Below, in pieces: positions 1-12,913 of a stretch of 64,000 nucleotides of DNA. Under the pieces are notes generated by a model. It was not told the DNA's origin and ran no database searches. It saw only the letters and a program-made list of their open reading frames with translations. Made by a program: the position numbers and the translations under genes. Source of the DNA: Marisa cornuarietis (Eukaryota; Mollusca; Gastropoda; Architaenioglossa; Ampullariidae); contig SMMW01000024.1 of NCBI GenBank assembly GCA_004794655.1, positions 310,001 to 374,000 on the forward strand, given 5' to 3'. Within the stretch, counting starts at the first letter, position 1; the number at the start of each line of letters is the position of its first letter.

Positions 1-17
1 AGCGCACGCACGCGCGT

Positions 18-18
<1 letters not shown>

Positions 19-48
<30 letters not shown>
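19..48. repeat. (CA)n microsatellite
   Basis: CA run of 15 units preceded by a GCAC/GCGC purine-pyrimidine stretch. Confidence 0.95.
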
Positions 49-50
<2 letters not shown>

Positions 51-480
51 GGAGGGGGACATACACATACACACTAGATCACTGCGTGTCCTGTGCTCTG
101 ATTGTCATCGATCATTGAAAAGGGAAGTTACTATCCCAGATTGGATTTCTGTAATTCATTCTGTTACAAGGCAGGCATTACCCATTACACCATTGTAATC
201 TATAAATTGACCATGACACAAGGCGACCATGACACCTGACACAAAGCAGCAGTCGACACTCCTGCCATACAGTACAGAGAAAATTAAAATGCTTTTGTCA
301 GAGGCTCCCATTGTACGACATGTAACCCATCGCTAAACCTGTTGATGTCATTGTATGGCGTCGTCTCGGTTGACAAACAGGTGACAAAGACTTGATTTGA
401 GGCTAACTACATGTGACCAAGAGCATCAATGGAGGAGAGGTGCAAGCCATCCAGTGGCGCCATCTCAGGTTAAGTAGGGA

Positions 481-590
481 TAATAATAATAATAATAATA
501 TTAATAATAAATATGTGATTTATATAGCGCATCATCACGCTCCTGAAGGAGTATTCTGTCAGCGCCTTAGACAGGTAGGAGACATGGACA
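481..590 (-). mobile_element. Retroelement tail, GCGCTATATAAAT...(ATT)n type
   Basis: On the minus strand it reads GTCTAAGGCGCTGACAG, then GATGCGCTATATAAATC and an (ATT/AAT)n run. The same tail design occurs at 25,670 and 56,790, marking a dispersed family. The 5' limit is unclear. Confidence 0.6.
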
Positions 591-1460
591 GAAGGACAGA
601 AGGAGAAACAACTATACAGACACGCAATAAAAGACAAATAAAGAAGATACAAAGAGGAATCAAGGAACAAACAATAAGAATGGAGATTTTATAAATCTGC
701 ATAAAAAGACGAGCAGGTGTAAGGAGTCGTGGATCAGATGTGTCTTTGGTGCAAATGTGAGTGAATTTATAGATTACATTATAGATTATGTATTAGATTA
801 TATTTATAGATTACAGCTAAATAACAGATTATAGGGTAAACATATATCGGGATAAGTACAAGTGGTCATGCGACATTATTATAGGGTAAACGCAGGGTAC
901 AGTTAAACTAAGTGCAGTACGAGAAGGGTCATTAAGATGACCTCTTACCTCCGCTGAATTCCAGACTGGGCAGGAGTAGCCATTGTCCTGACAGGCCACC
1001 TAGTCACAGAGTATTGAAAACAAAAATGAAAGGAAAACAGTGTAAGCGCATACAAGCCACACACATGCACTCAAACACGCAGGTATGCGCGCATGCGTAC
1101 ACTCGAGAGATTTGTTCTCATACAGATACAGGTACATACTGTAACAGACTGGCAGAGATATCGACAGATCAAAATCTCCTTTATCTATGTACCTGTGAAT
1201 TGTCTTCTGGGAGCTCATGGAACTTTCTGGCATCACCCACCTGTAATATAGAACAGGAAGAAAGAGGTTTTACTGAACATCCAAAGTCTTTGTGGTCTTC
1301 TGGCCTCAAATATTATCTCCTTTAGGTCAGCAGTCGCTGTTTTCCGTATGTTGTGTGCTAGTCTACATTGTGTGAGTCTTCCGAGTCGTTGGAGCGCATT
1401 CCGATGAACTATGTTTGTAAAAAGTGATTGTTTTAGTGCGTTTATGATGATGATGAGTAA

Positions 1461-1732
1461 GCGGATGGCCGAGTGGTTAGAGCGCTGGCGTCCGAACCGA
1501 GAGCGCGCTGGTCCAATTCCCGATAAGCGCAGCAAACTTTCCCCAGTCGACCCAGCTGACGGGAATGGGTACCTGACTCCATAGACATAGAGGGTTGGGG
1601 AAGGTAAGGCAGCGAGGAGAGGAGATGGGCACCATCCTCATGTAAAAACTGGCCCCGAGAAAAGTGGGGTCTCTAACACCTCACTCCCCAACGACCTGAA
1701 AACTTTTATGGGATGACCTTTACCTTTTTTAC
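1461..1732 (+). mobile_element. tRNA(Ser/Leu)-headed SINE with MetaSINE-like central domain, family A
   Basis: The head GCGGATGGCCGAGTGGTTAG resembles a serine or leucine tRNA with a usable A box; GCTGGTCCAATTCCCG is a decayed B box. The 3' acceptor stem does not pair, so it is not a tRNA gene. The body has CCCCAGTCGACCCAGCTGAC, GGGTACCTGAC, GGGGAAGGTAAGGCAGCGAG, a part resembling the central segments shared by invertebrate SINEs (MetaSINE or Nin-DC type; from memory, to be checked). Confidence 0.82.
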
Positions 1733-2279
1733 CTTAATGATGACCACCTCACAAAACACCTTTTGTTGTAAGTACCTGCTGGTCTACAGTAGAGGTTGGC
1801 AGCTAATCTGCCGGGTGAGCATGTGTTTCCTGAAATTCTTTTCTGTGATGGTATCCATATTATTGACCTGTCTGTTGTACTTGGGTGTGACAGCAAGCCT
1901 CGTGCAAATCTTTGTCAATCACACAGACCTGTGGGATTTCCTACAAAAGTTCATCACAGAGATTTATGGCAAGAAAGTGGCAACCTGAAGTGGGAGAGCA
2001 TTTGGGATGGATAAGTGGGTCTGGCTGGGTGAGGGTTAGGATGGGTGGTCGCTCGGTCGGTTAATTAGTAGGTAGGAATTTTCTTCTGCCTTGGTGGTTT
2101 ACGGGGAGTCGGGGTAGGTGTGTGTGTGTGGGGGGGGGGAAATATGGTTATGAAAGGAAGGGGGAAAAAACCCCGGGCCAGTAACGCATGGCGCAGTCGG
2201 TCTCCACCCAGGGTTTGGAAATTATTGTGTATTGCACAAGTCACATGATCCTTCATATCCAAATGCACTTCAATCAAGT

Positions 2280-2331
2280 CGTGCGTGCGTGCGTGCGTAC
2301 ATGCGTGCGTGTGTGTGTGTATGTGTGTGTA
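2280..2331. repeat. (GTGC)n/(GT)n compound microsatellite
   Basis: GTGC units grade into GT, with ACAT and TAT interruptions. Confidence 0.9.
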
Positions 2332-2681
2332 AGGTCACATCTGCAGAGAATTACTGGTGGCCCCGAGACTAGTTCTGAATCAGCGAACTAATCATCCCAT
2401 AACCTATAATGCACTGGTGACAAGTTTTACCTCTGCACCACTGTGCTGCCCCATATGGCAGGCCCTTCATATTGTGCTAGAGCTATAAGCGCCCGTCAGT
2501 TATTGTCCACGCAGAAAAAAATCAAGACGAAGAATTTGCTAAGGTTTCGAAAATATATGTACAGCATATTTCAGACACAAAACTTTCAAGATCTCACATT
2601 ACCCCTAGACTACAAGCGCGTTGTTCAGTCTGATGGAAAAGATATGCAGGTGTATATAAATGCATGCATGCAGGCTCAATA

Positions 2682-2685
<4 letters not shown>

Positions 2686-2728
<43 letters not shown>
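2686..2728. repeat. (CA)n microsatellite
   Basis: Uninterrupted CA run, followed by a short CGCG stretch and GT, a potential hairpin or Z-DNA context. Confidence 0.95.
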
Positions 2729-2732
<4 letters not shown>

Positions 2733-3977
2733 CGCGTGTGTGTAAAACACTCGCTGAGAATAACGATTAGTCTAAGAACAGAAGGAAGTGGACAAACTAA
2801 CAGACACACATACATGCACACTTTGTATGACATATGCAGATACTTCTCTCACCTCACTGACCACTGTGGGCCCTTCCACTTCACTAGTCAAGGTGTCCCA
2901 AGGGATCTTGCATGAAGGCAGTGGCACCCGCCATTGTCGATGCACCGTCACCGTTGCTTTCATGGTTAGTTTCGCTTTGTGATCACTTACACCAACACGT
3001 CGACACAACAAACGTCCGTATCGTCTCTAAACAGCCGCACTTTTTTCAACTACCTGTGTCAAAGGTTACCAACTGCCCTGTTGTCACTTGCACCGGCCTC
3101 GACTACCCAGTTTTTGTCACGACCGTCACGACCGGCGTCACACGTGAAGCGCGCTGCTTGATGGGCGACTGAGCTGCGACTGCCAGACGTCAGCAGGGCG
3201 AGAGGTCAAACTGCCAAACTCTACCCTAAAGTGACCACAGCTCAGTTTTATTCTAACATAGGATGCAGCCTCGCGTTTGACAAAGTCGATCGTGTTTTCA
3301 ACATGGCGACCGAGGCTAAGCTGGCCTTCAGATCGGGATCCAAAATTGAACTCGTTTTTTTGTCTGGAAATGCTTTCTTTCTCTCTCTCTTTCTCTCTCT
3401 AACACATTTTGTCCATTTTGTGAAAGATCCACTGAGCATGAAATCCACCTTTTGTTTCACTGCCGACAGTATAATAGCATCCGCCCTAGGTTCCTTCAAA
3501 ATGTTCCACCATATAACGAAAGCAAACTGCTTATTGAAATTTTGACATGTAAAACTGTAAACAATTCCAAGCAATTAGCTTGATTCTTATTCAAGTGTTT
3601 CTGTTTAAGAAGTGTTAAAACGACTATTGAGATATGAAACATATGTCACCCTGTGTAATACGTTTAGAACACCATTGCCACGCTTTCTCTTGAGTGTACA
3701 GATATATATATATATATGAATGTTGATGCCTGCACGTGAATGAGAGTATAGGTATGTGTGAATGAAAAGAAATGAGACTCGCCTCGTGATATATGTAATG
3801 GCCAGATGTCAATAAAGAGTTCGAGTTCTCTCTCAAACAAACACATTTTTTGAAAGTAGAGACTGCATTTATTTTAAGAAGCACCCGTTCACGCGTGCAA
3901 AACGCGAGAATAAGCAAATGTTTTAAAATTTTAGGACACGAAAGGAATCTGAACTAAGTCCATTGTTGAAGATGATG

Positions 3978-3981
<4 letters not shown>

Positions 3982-4045
<64 letters not shown>

Positions 4046-4046
4046 G
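3982..4046. repeat. (TG)n(GA)n compound microsatellite
   Basis: A TG run of 25 units passes directly into GA units. Confidence 0.95.
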
Positions 4047-4313
4047 GAGGTATGTGACCAGTGAACACAGCTCAATCCCTAAATTATCGCCCATATTTAT
4101 TGTTCCATTACTTCTTCAAAGCGACCATGGTTTGTGTTTCTCTCTCCTCAAGACATACGTGCACGTGTCTTTGCCCGTCCCATCTTATGACTTTGTAATG
4201 GTCAGAACCAAAGTCTGTAGCTTGTAGGTGTTTAGTTGTTAATACCTACACTTGACTTGGTCCAGTAGTGCAACACCGAAGCGTTTGGAAGATAGTGAGG
4301 TCTGGGTGTCAGA

Positions 4314-4368
4314 TGTCGTGTCGGGTACGCTGTTCATTCTGTGCACGTGACACCTGTTTACAGTGGCA
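4314..4368 (+). mobile_element. SINE family B fragment
   Basis: GTCGTGTCGGGTACGCTGTT and CACGTGACACCTGTTTACAG match the middle of the family. Both ends are missing. Confidence 0.55.
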
Positions 4369-6279
4369 ATAAGACCGATTTTCCTTCTCCTCTTGCACCT
4401 GTAATCAGAAGGTAGTTCTTAATAATGGGGCAATGTGCAGAGCCATCAAACCTCCGACTGGCCCCATATTCTAATGTTTTGGACAAAATGTACTGGCATC
4501 GTCCTCATCAATCGCCTCAAAACCATTGGTTCCCCGTGACCTTCACACACAACTTTGTCAGACGTGGTCAAACGTTGGACCACATCAATCTTTTAAAGGG
4601 ACCCACAATGTCTAGTATGTGACTATATTTGGCAAAATGTGAAATGACGGTTGCTGAACAGTCCCACATAAATGGCATGTATTATAATAGTCTGCTTAAG
4701 AAGGTTGTTTAGATAATAGGAAGCGACAACTGGATCACAACAGACACGCGTGCACGTGTACAATAAAAATGTCTGTCGCCCAGCCCTTCTAAACCGGAAA
4801 ATAGGTACAATTGTTTGACCAACTTTGGCAGAGGTTTTACATGACGGTTAAACTTTCTTCTTCTGCGCTCCTTTCTTCTCATGCATTACACTGTCAGTCC
4901 TGTAGTTGCAAGGAAGACTGCTTCATCCTCAGGAAGTCTGCAGGTTCCCAGAGCTTCTCCCTTTAATTCCACTGCTTACAATCAATTAGTACAATCGGTC
5001 GTCAAAACTTGGGCATGTCTGCAGAATGTGGTCTTGGGCTCGAGTCCCCGTACCACAGGTTGGGGGGGGGGAGAGGGGCATTCGAAAGTGTAAGACTTAT
5101 CACCCCCCCCCCGCCAGCTTCTGTAAGCATACAAGAAGTTGGCAGTGGCCTGTTCGTAGTTTGAAGATGATGACTTGCTTTTGCCTTTCAAGGTGCATGA
5201 GGTCGTCAGGTCAAACGTTCGTCCATACGAGCTGAGGTCTGACAATTACAAATGTAAGGGAAACCTTGCTTATCACAATAAACTGATGGTGTTTTAAAAA
5301 ATGAATGTGTTTATCACTCCAAGAGTTTTGTGTTAACATCTTGAAGAATGATGGTGTTTATTGCCTTAATACTGTTTAATAATTAATAATTATACTGTTC
5401 ATCAGCATAGGAATGGGTGTTTAAGGCCGAACTTGCAACCAGCTGTAAGCAAGTGAGAGAGAACAAAACAGCATGCACGAGACTAGGCCGGAATCTCGGA
5501 CACCTGATTCTTGTTGACATGTTTTGACTGCTGTGTTACTGGACCAAAATTGTGCGTATATGCGTGTATTCACGAGGATGATGCCATTCGTGTCCGGTGC
5601 CTCAGGATGTGAGTTCAGACCCCTGAAGACATGAAGAGACAAGGGTTGGCTCAGTTCCACAGCTACGCACGGGGGATATAATCTGCGCCTGCACAGTGAA
5701 GGTTACAAAAAAAAAAAAAAAAAAATACACCCTGCAGACGGCCGGCCGGCCGCATAAAAGATTAAGCACCAGAGTCGCTTAGGATCAAAGACAAAAGAAT
5801 GATGAATTATTTACTTCTCAGATGGCAGAGATCTGCTTCACTGCACCAGTAATCATGTACCCCGGAAGTGCAATCGATGGAATGACGGTCTGTTTTGCCT
5901 ACGGGTGTTCGGGATGCGATAGTGTTGTGTGTGTAAGGGTTTGGGGGTGGGTGGGTGGGTGGGTTTACGTCGGAGGTAGAGTGGGTGTGGGGGGGGGTGT
6001 GAAGCCAAAACACGCTGGTGGCTTCTGACGCAGGCCTGATTGGTGCCGAAACACGCGCACGAGAAGATAATTCTAGGCTGGAACATGTTGATGCAAAGAG
6101 GTCGTCTGGTTACAACTCACTTTATGACCAAGTGATATTCGTCACCTCTAGATAACAACGGGGTGCTGGCAATGGCGGAGGCTGCAGGGACAGTGGAGGT
6201 GTTTGAGAGAAGTGTGTGTGTGTGTGTGAGTGCGTGCGTGTGTCTGTGGGGGGGGAGTGGGGGCAGACCATATGTGTGG

Positions 6280-6630
6280 GTGTCGATTCCAGCACCTCTT
6301 CCTTCAGCTCGGCTGCAAACTGAGCGGCGGCTAATTTCATTTGCCGTCTGTGCCGCGCGGATTTCGCGCCATTCGGGCTGGCCGCCCGCGCCCCGTTTCT
6401 GTCGCGCGCTGTCGCGTTTCCCGCGTGGTGTGCGCACCCAGCTTCACCTCCACGCTCCGTGTTCGTCACTCACTCTCGGGCGAAAATCACATTCCTGCTC
6501 TCGCCTGGGCTCTTGTAGCCAGTTCAGCGTCGACCCAACCCCCCAATCTCCCCGCATCCCCACCATCCCACCAAGAGCGACCACGGCGTCTGGCTTCGCC
6601 AGGAAACCGCGCTCGCGTATCACCTGATCG
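6280..6630. promoter_or_regulatory. GC-rich, CpG-rich stretch
   Basis: This is a local GC rise with many CpGs in an otherwise mixed region. Both long frames that cross it lack recognisable domains. Confidence 0.25.
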
Positions 6631-8188
6631 GTTTTCGATCTTTATGTTTCTTAGAATTTCACATTCCGTGCAATGGTTGGGGTTAAGCAGGATGCTTGTT
6701 GGCGAATTCTTGGATTCTCCTCTCCGCTTTTGGCAGAGCCAATGTTTGACATCCCTAAAGCAGGATCGGTGCTACGAGGGACTTTGTAGTAAACCTGAGG
6801 TTAAGGCTGTGCCAGACCCTGTCCAGCCTAGACACTGTTGCATCCTGATGCGGATACCTATCATTAACCATGGTTCATATGTGATCGGTTTAATTTAACG
6901 TCCTTTACATTGGAAAAAAAAAGGATAGCAATCGAATAAAACGCCGAATAGTAGCGGACATTCAACTATTTATTGAAGACGTTAACAAAATAGCAATGGA
7001 ATGCAAAGAATTCCTCTTTCATCAGAGTAGGAAAAATGTGATTCTCCTTCCATCCACCTACCGCTGGCCCACATAAAATACTTCGTTCACGTTCAGATCC
7101 ACCTTTACACGCAAGCACCCATGCACTCGTTTCTCCCAACCACCCACCTACCTACACCACGAATCTCCACAACAGAACACGTCCCACGTTGTTGTTCAGC
7201 CATTCCTTTTCCCCATACCCCCCCCTCCACCTTCCCTCCACACACAGTACGGCGACTGCGGCTGCGGTCGTGCAGGGCTGTCCGCGGTGTAGATGTCTGG
7301 CAGTGATGGGGCAGCTCGCACGTGCGGCACGCGCTAATGAAATCAGGCCACGTGATGGATACTCGACATCAGACAATCAGAGAGAGAAGTGGATGCTGAG
7401 AGGTGGGGGAATGGGGGGAGTTTGCGGCCAAGTTACCGGAGCCACTAAACCACCATGCTAGGGAGTTAGAGACAATTATCTCTGGTGCTTCTGTGGGACA
7501 CGCGACACTAAGGGGATACTCGAGTGACGTTGTCCAGACCGTCAGCATCCGAAACACTATTGTACCATCATGCAGAAAATCCCATTTCCCTTTATAGTCG
7601 TTTTTAAAAAAAAAATAAAAGCAACAGCTTCCACGTGTGTCAAGTATTACAATTAAATAGTAATTTAAACTGTTAATAAATCAGGCAAGAAAAAGGTGTC
7701 ATTCATTTCTGTCGTCATTCATCCAACTCCTTATTTATTTTATTTTATTTATTTTTTTTGTTTTGTTTTTGTTAGTTCTTACAGAAATGGAGAAGAGGAT
7801 GGGAGAGCAGGAAGCAATTACCAACGCATGTCGGCGTCAGCTGAATGGGGTCCATTTCCTGAGACCTTTCTGGCGCGAGTCGCAGACAGACCCAGCAGGT
7901 CACCCTAGAGTAGGAAAATGGCGCTTTTCCTGATCAGAAAGGGTGACAATTTCACGGGTAGCGTCGAGGCAACGAGCTATCGTTAGTGTATGGAAGAACG
8001 GGTAGTAATTTTACGTAGATGGCGCAAGGAACGCGACTACGGTCACGCTAAGCTTCCATGAGTTTTACTTGAAACCTCTCCTTCACAGCCAATCCGCTTC
8101 AAGTCCAACAGATCACATGTCATACGTACTGCGCACCAAGAAAAAGCTAAAGTTAATCATGCTAGGTGCCAGGAATTAGTGCCTTTCC

Positions 8189-8216
8189 GCGCGCGCGCGC
8201 GTGTGTGTGTGTGTGT
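8189..8216. repeat. (GC)n(GT)n compound microsatellite
   Basis: GC units become GT units, an alternating purine-pyrimidine tract able to form Z-DNA. Confidence 0.92.
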
Positions 8217-8239
8217 TTTGGGTAGGGTGGGGAAGGATG

Positions 8240-8680
8240 CGCTCGTGGAACGATGGGGGCAACTGACACGCTGGTGCTACGAGTGTTGCTACGACATATG
8301 TCTGCGGCGAGAGACGGCAAATGTTCGGGACCCGGCAGAGGCGCCATTGCTGGCTGGACCGAGAAACCACTTGGGAGCAGGGTAGTCTACCGCAGCCCAG
8401 GACATCCGCGAGCTGCGTCCCCTTCCTTTCACCTAGGTGTCGCTGCTGGCGCCCAGAGCCCGGCGGGCAGCCACCGGCTAATTTAATCACGTGGTGCGCT
8501 GGCGAGAAATGGCGAGAAAACGCGAGATGGCGCAAGGGAAAGATAACCTCGAGTTGGCACGTCCGCCATCTTGAGGTGCGGAGAGCAGCGAAGCGTGCAG
8601 TTCCTGCCTGGTGGGGGGAAAAACTGGTGTTGACGTGGCTGAAAGCGCCGTGGTCAGTCATGCATAGCTGATGCACTGGC
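8240..8680. promoter_or_regulatory. CpG-rich block with YY1-like sites
   Basis: A GC-rich stretch with three decamers (GGCGAGAAAT, GGCGAGAAAA, CGCGAGATGG) at about 8501-8530 and GTCCGCCATCTTGAGG at about 8562-8577, a good YY1 motif. It looks like a TATA-less promoter, but no first exon can be placed. Confidence 0.35.
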
Positions 8681-8915
8681 TTACCAAGTCAATCATTGAT
8701 CTCGCAGGGGAAGGGGGCGTGCAGTTTGCTGACAACACAGCTGGCTGATTCACTTTTGGTGGCTTCCAGACTCTGGAATTCGATAGTCCGAAGGCAATAT
8801 TTACAGAAATGGTGATGGTGAAGAGGGTGTGACGGACAGACAAAGAAGTAGGAGGCAGGAAAAAAAGAGATCACGTGCGTTCGTTTTTTTTCTTCGTGCA
8901 CACGTGCGCTCGCGC

Positions 8916-8916
<1 letters not shown>

Positions 8917-8970
<54 letters not shown>
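8917..8970. repeat. (TG)n microsatellite
   Basis: 27 TG units. Confidence 0.95.
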
Positions 8971-8972
<2 letters not shown>

Positions 8973-9061
8973 CGCGAATGAAGGAGTAAGTGTGCTTTCT
9001 GTGTGCAGTTTTGACGTCTCCATACAGTTCTCTCTCCTATCTGAGTGGTGGGGGTGGGTTA

Positions 9062-9240
9062 GGGCTGTTTGGCGCAACGGCTAACGCCTGTCACCAATTC
9101 AATGAAGGTTGGCTGTCCTGGGTTCAGCTCTCGTCTCGGGCACGCTGCATTTCTTCTGCATGTGGCATCTGTTTACAGGGCTGGCTGCCTTGCCGTGATA
9201 CAGTCTTAGTTGCTGGCTCGGCGTAAAACCCCAATTCACT
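9062..9240 (+). mobile_element. tRNA-derived SINE, family B
   Basis: The copy has GGCGCAACGGCTAACGCCTG (A-box region), GAAGGTTGGCTGTCC, a B box GGGTTCAGCTCTCG, then GGCATCTGTTTACAGGGCTG, TTAGTTGCTGGCTCGGCG and TAAAACCCCAA. It is the most complete copy seen here and a good reference for the family. Confidence 0.88.
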
Positions 9241-9827
9241 TCACCCTATCTTCGGTGTTAACGTGGCCTTCACGGGCGCGACAGAGCACGTATCTTTTAA
9301 GTTGACACTTTCCTCAGTAAACAATAAAACACGTTTATATTCTGCTCTTTAATGCTGGCACATTTCCCTTATTAGACAATGCCTCTTATTTATGTTTCCG
9401 TCTCTTTATGCTGACACACTTCCTTCAGTAGACAATACGTCGTCTTCATGTTCCACCTGGGTACATACATCTCTTTCCTTCATCTTTTCCCTCATCCCAC
9501 CTCAACTCTGTGTCCGTCTTCCTGTCCATCTTATTTTCTCTCCGTCTTCTTGCCTGTTTCTCTGGTGGTCAAGAAGTGCGTGCAAAGCGATCAGGTCCAG
9601 TGGAAAGACAGCGAGGATGCGCGAGTCAAAAGACAAATCTTTCTATACGAGGGTAACTGAATAAACAAAGTTATGCTCTTCTTACATCTTGCCCTCGATC
9701 TAAGGACAGGAACCTGAAACACTACAAATTCACAAAAGAGAGAAAATTAGAAAATATTAATTTGTTATTATGAAAATTAGACTGTATGAGAGAAAGTGAG
9801 AGCTGGGAGAGAGAAAGTCGCAGTCAG

Positions 9828-9829
9828 CG

Positions 9830-9890
<61 letters not shown>
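9828..9890. repeat. (GC)n(AC)n compound microsatellite
   Basis: About five GC units pass into 26 AC units. Confidence 0.95.
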
Positions 9891-9892
<2 letters not shown>

Positions 9893-10344
9893 TCATTTAC
9901 CTTAATCAGAATTGAAGAATGTTGTCGCTAGATGTGTAAACACGACTGACATCATGTATGCTTCATGACTATTTACCCTGTTACAGATATCTTGTATTAT
10001 TAAGTTTTCTTGTTTTCAAAGCTAGAAAATGCAGCGAAAGAATTTATCCCCTTGACAGCAGCAGTAGTATTTGTCTTCCACCTTCACGAAGGCATAGTAA
10101 TTTAGGATCTTCTAGGAGAGAGAAAGAGTTTGTCTGCGCGCCTATGTAGGTGAGAAGGTGCATATGTATCTAAGTATGTATGTGAACATGGATGGCTTTT
10201 TGTGTTCTTGTGATCTGACATCACTCGTGTGTGTTCGCGTGTACATATGTATGCGTGTGTGGTGTTTATCTGTGTGCACCCGTGTCTGTGTTTCTTGTGT
10301 GGATGCGTGTTCATGAAGGTGCATTTGATGTCGACCCTAAAAGC

Positions 10345-10450
10345 GTGTGTGTGCTCCTGCGCCTGTATGGATGTGGGTCAAGCACTTTGAGTTCATCTGG
10401 TGGTTGGGACAGGCGCTGTATGAACGCACTGTATTATTATTATTATTTTT
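10345..10450 (+). mobile_element. Retroelement tail with (TTA)n end
   Basis: The segment reads CAAGCACTTTGAG, GGCGCTGTATGAACGC and ends in (TTA)n. It has the layout of the GCGCTATAAA tails but is more diverged. Confidence 0.5.
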
Positions 10451-10483
10451 ACTACTACTACTACTTCAGCTACCCCTAGAATG

Positions 10484-10531
10484 CGCCGCACCGTGACACA
10501 GCCATAGTTGTTGGCACTGAATAAAACTCAA
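10484..10531 (+). mobile_element. SINE family B tail fragment
   Basis: CACCGTGACACAGCCATAGT followed by TGTTGGCACTGAATAAAACTC matches the 3' part of the family (CCGTGATACAGTCTTAGT...TAAAAC). Confidence 0.5.
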
Positions 10532-10925
10532 CCATGAAGTGCTCCCCGCCAGGGTCATGGACGAAGCCCACGAGATGTCGACGCCAGCAGTGCACGAACG
10601 GTTGCTGCTACGTCACGGAACGTGCGGCCTGTCATTAAAGAGTCGTCGCCGCCTGCAGCTACAAGCCACATCATTCCGCTCATCGACGACTGGCGACGGG
10701 TCACGCGACCACCCACGGCGTTTCTTGCGGGTCGTCGGGTGTTGAGCCAAGAGGGGAATTCGTAGTATTTTCTCTCTTTTGCTGTAGAATGCATGTTATA
10801 AGTATACAGCTGACTATACAGTTAATTATACAGTTAATTATACGATAACTATCTTGTTTGTTCTATCATTTTAGAAGGCGTTTTAACGACTGTAAAATTC
10901 ATTATATTATTAGAAATCGCTGTGT

Positions 10926-11040
10926 TTTTGTTTATTTGGTTTTGGTTTTGGTTTTCGTTTATTGTTTTTGTTTTGTTTTGTTTTTTGGGGTTGTTGTTGT
11001 TGTTTTTTTGTTTTTGTTTTGTTTTGTTTTGTTTTTTTGC
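10926..11040. repeat. GTTTT/GTT-rich low-complexity tract
   Basis: The strand is almost only G and T for over 100 bp, with TTTTG and GTT units. Confidence 0.85.
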
Positions 11041-12880
11041 TCATGGACTCTTTTAAGTCCAGCTTCACTTTATGACAAAGATTATTCATCTAACTTTAGC
11101 CTAAGCTAATTAATGTAGTGACTGTAACAGTTAAACAGTTGATGCAAACTATCAGCACACCGTTTTCACAAGCTATAGTTTATCAGGTATTGCATAATGC
11201 ACTTGGTAATAAGTATTTTCTTCCATTTTATTTCTTGTTTATGTTTTGATCTATGCTAGCCTTCCCCACACTTAACGTAACAGTTAACAATGGCTTCAAT
11301 TATTTTCGTTAATGAAAATATTCATAGGGATGCATAAATGTCTGTTCAATTTCATGTACTTTGTTCAATTTGCTGCCATTACATAATATATTGACATCCA
11401 TCTGATGCGTACGACGACTCTTCGTTGACATGAGTACAGCGCGGCGTCTGCTACACAAAATAATGGCGATGAGGGTGTTTGTTTCTTCGAGCGTTTACAT
11501 AGAGTAAACACCAACGCCAAACACGGGAAGTTTTAGATGTCTGTTTGGAATGTCATTAATATTTAATGACCAGCAGCGAGCCGTTATTTAAAGTGGATCG
11601 TTCTGTGAAACGAACCGTGTCTTTTACGATATACTATACTTTCTGGAAACAGGTCTCAGATGCCCAGACTACCACTTGTTCTCTCATGGACCTAATTCAC
11701 GCAACCGCCATCTTGTCGACCGTTTTTGTCGCGTGCAATGCACGTGCCAAACATGGGCCACCTTCATCCTCTCTGTCCCCCTCCCATCCATCCACTTCAC
11801 CGTCCTGTTAATTCTGCTTGCAAACGGGTGTTAGATCACGTGACCATGTGTGTCGCACGTGCATCGTGTGAGATTTACGCTTCGTGCTAAAGAGAGCTGA
11901 TGTCAAAAATCAGTTTCTTCGCGTGATCATCGGGAGAATTTTTTTTTTAAACTTGCGACTTTCGGTGTCCCTTAGATACAGTGATATTTTTCTAAAGGTG
12001 TAGAAGACAAGCAGAAACTGTCGGATTGTGCAATCGTCTATTGTTTACTTTTTTTTTTCGCTTGTAGACAGCACGATCAACGACACAGACCTCTGGAGTT
12101 TTTTTCCCCTTGCAGGTATATTTTGTTCCTATTCCAAAATCAAAGTTTTACGAATTAATTTTGTATTTAAGCATGCTGTGTTGGCGATCTTACACGTAGA
12201 CTGTTCGCTAATTATACTTTCAACGGAGATAAACTTTCAGTTCCTGGTGTTTGCACTTTTATTTATTGAGCAGGGGGGCGAAAATTGCTGTCCTGGGACC
12301 AAAGGAAGAAGCTTTTAGGGGTGATGCGATAGACGTGAAAAAGGGGACAGCCCTTTACAGGATCCCATGACTTTTAGCCAAACTCGAATTCAGGGTCGGT
12401 TGCATGAATGCACTAGTCGGGTGTCATGTAGACGTGTGTGCGTGTGTGGGTGGGTAGGGGGTCTGAATAGAAGAGTTGCTGCTCTCTTACCTTTTTCGAC
12501 AAAATTAAAAGTTTGATTGTCTATAGATCATTATCCCGTTTACAAAATACTAAACTCATCAGTACGCAGTGTGGAGGAGGCCATAATTCGCGTGCGTACT
12601 TTAATTAATCGGTGGTACTCTGCATTTGCATGAACTCGATTTACTTCGCATGCACACTGTTTCCAATCCCCCCCCCCCCAAAAAAAAATGTCAATCATTA
12701 CAGTAGGATTAATGAAAGGTTAGTCATGCGCGGAAAGTCTCTCAAGAAATTACTTCAGAGTACATTATGCTGTTATATGCTTTATACCGTCCCCTACAGC
12801 CGGAATTTTCGTGTCACTAAAATGCCAGACAGAACGTACTAAATTATTTTGAAAATCCTTAACGACTTATCACGTGAAGG

Positions 12881-12912
<32 letters not shown>

Positions 12913-12913
12913 G
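12881..12913. repeat. (TTG)11 microsatellite
   Basis: Perfect TTG trinucleotide run. Confidence 0.93.

Larger units (their letters stand above)
1733..9061. other. Gene-free stretch
   Basis: Contains microsatellites, poly-A and C/G runs, a SINE B fragment and CpG-rich patches. No gene is supported. An ATGGCGACCGAGGC start at about 3304 has a good context but no convincing downstream exon. Confidence 0.6.

Noticed and set aside
1461..1535. A serine or leucine tRNA gene
   Set aside because: The 5' head is tRNA-like, but the 3' acceptor stem does not pair and the B box is decayed. It continues into a SINE body.
3304..3545. A gene starting MATEAKLAFRSG
   Set aside because: The start context is good, but the rest is a pyrimidine-repeat translation and no clear donor follows.
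4594..4968. A second TTAA transposon (TTAAAGGGA ... TCCCTTTAA)
   Set aside because: Only the first five bases of the ends pair, so chance is as likely.
6341..6898. A 185-residue plus-strand protein
   Set aside because: It is rich in Arg, Pro and Ser because of base composition, with a competing long frame on the other strand and no domain.
8176..8676. A 166-residue minus-strand protein
   Set aside because: It runs through a GC/GT microsatellite and a CpG-rich block, ends in an HTHTHTRARA repeat and has no known domain.
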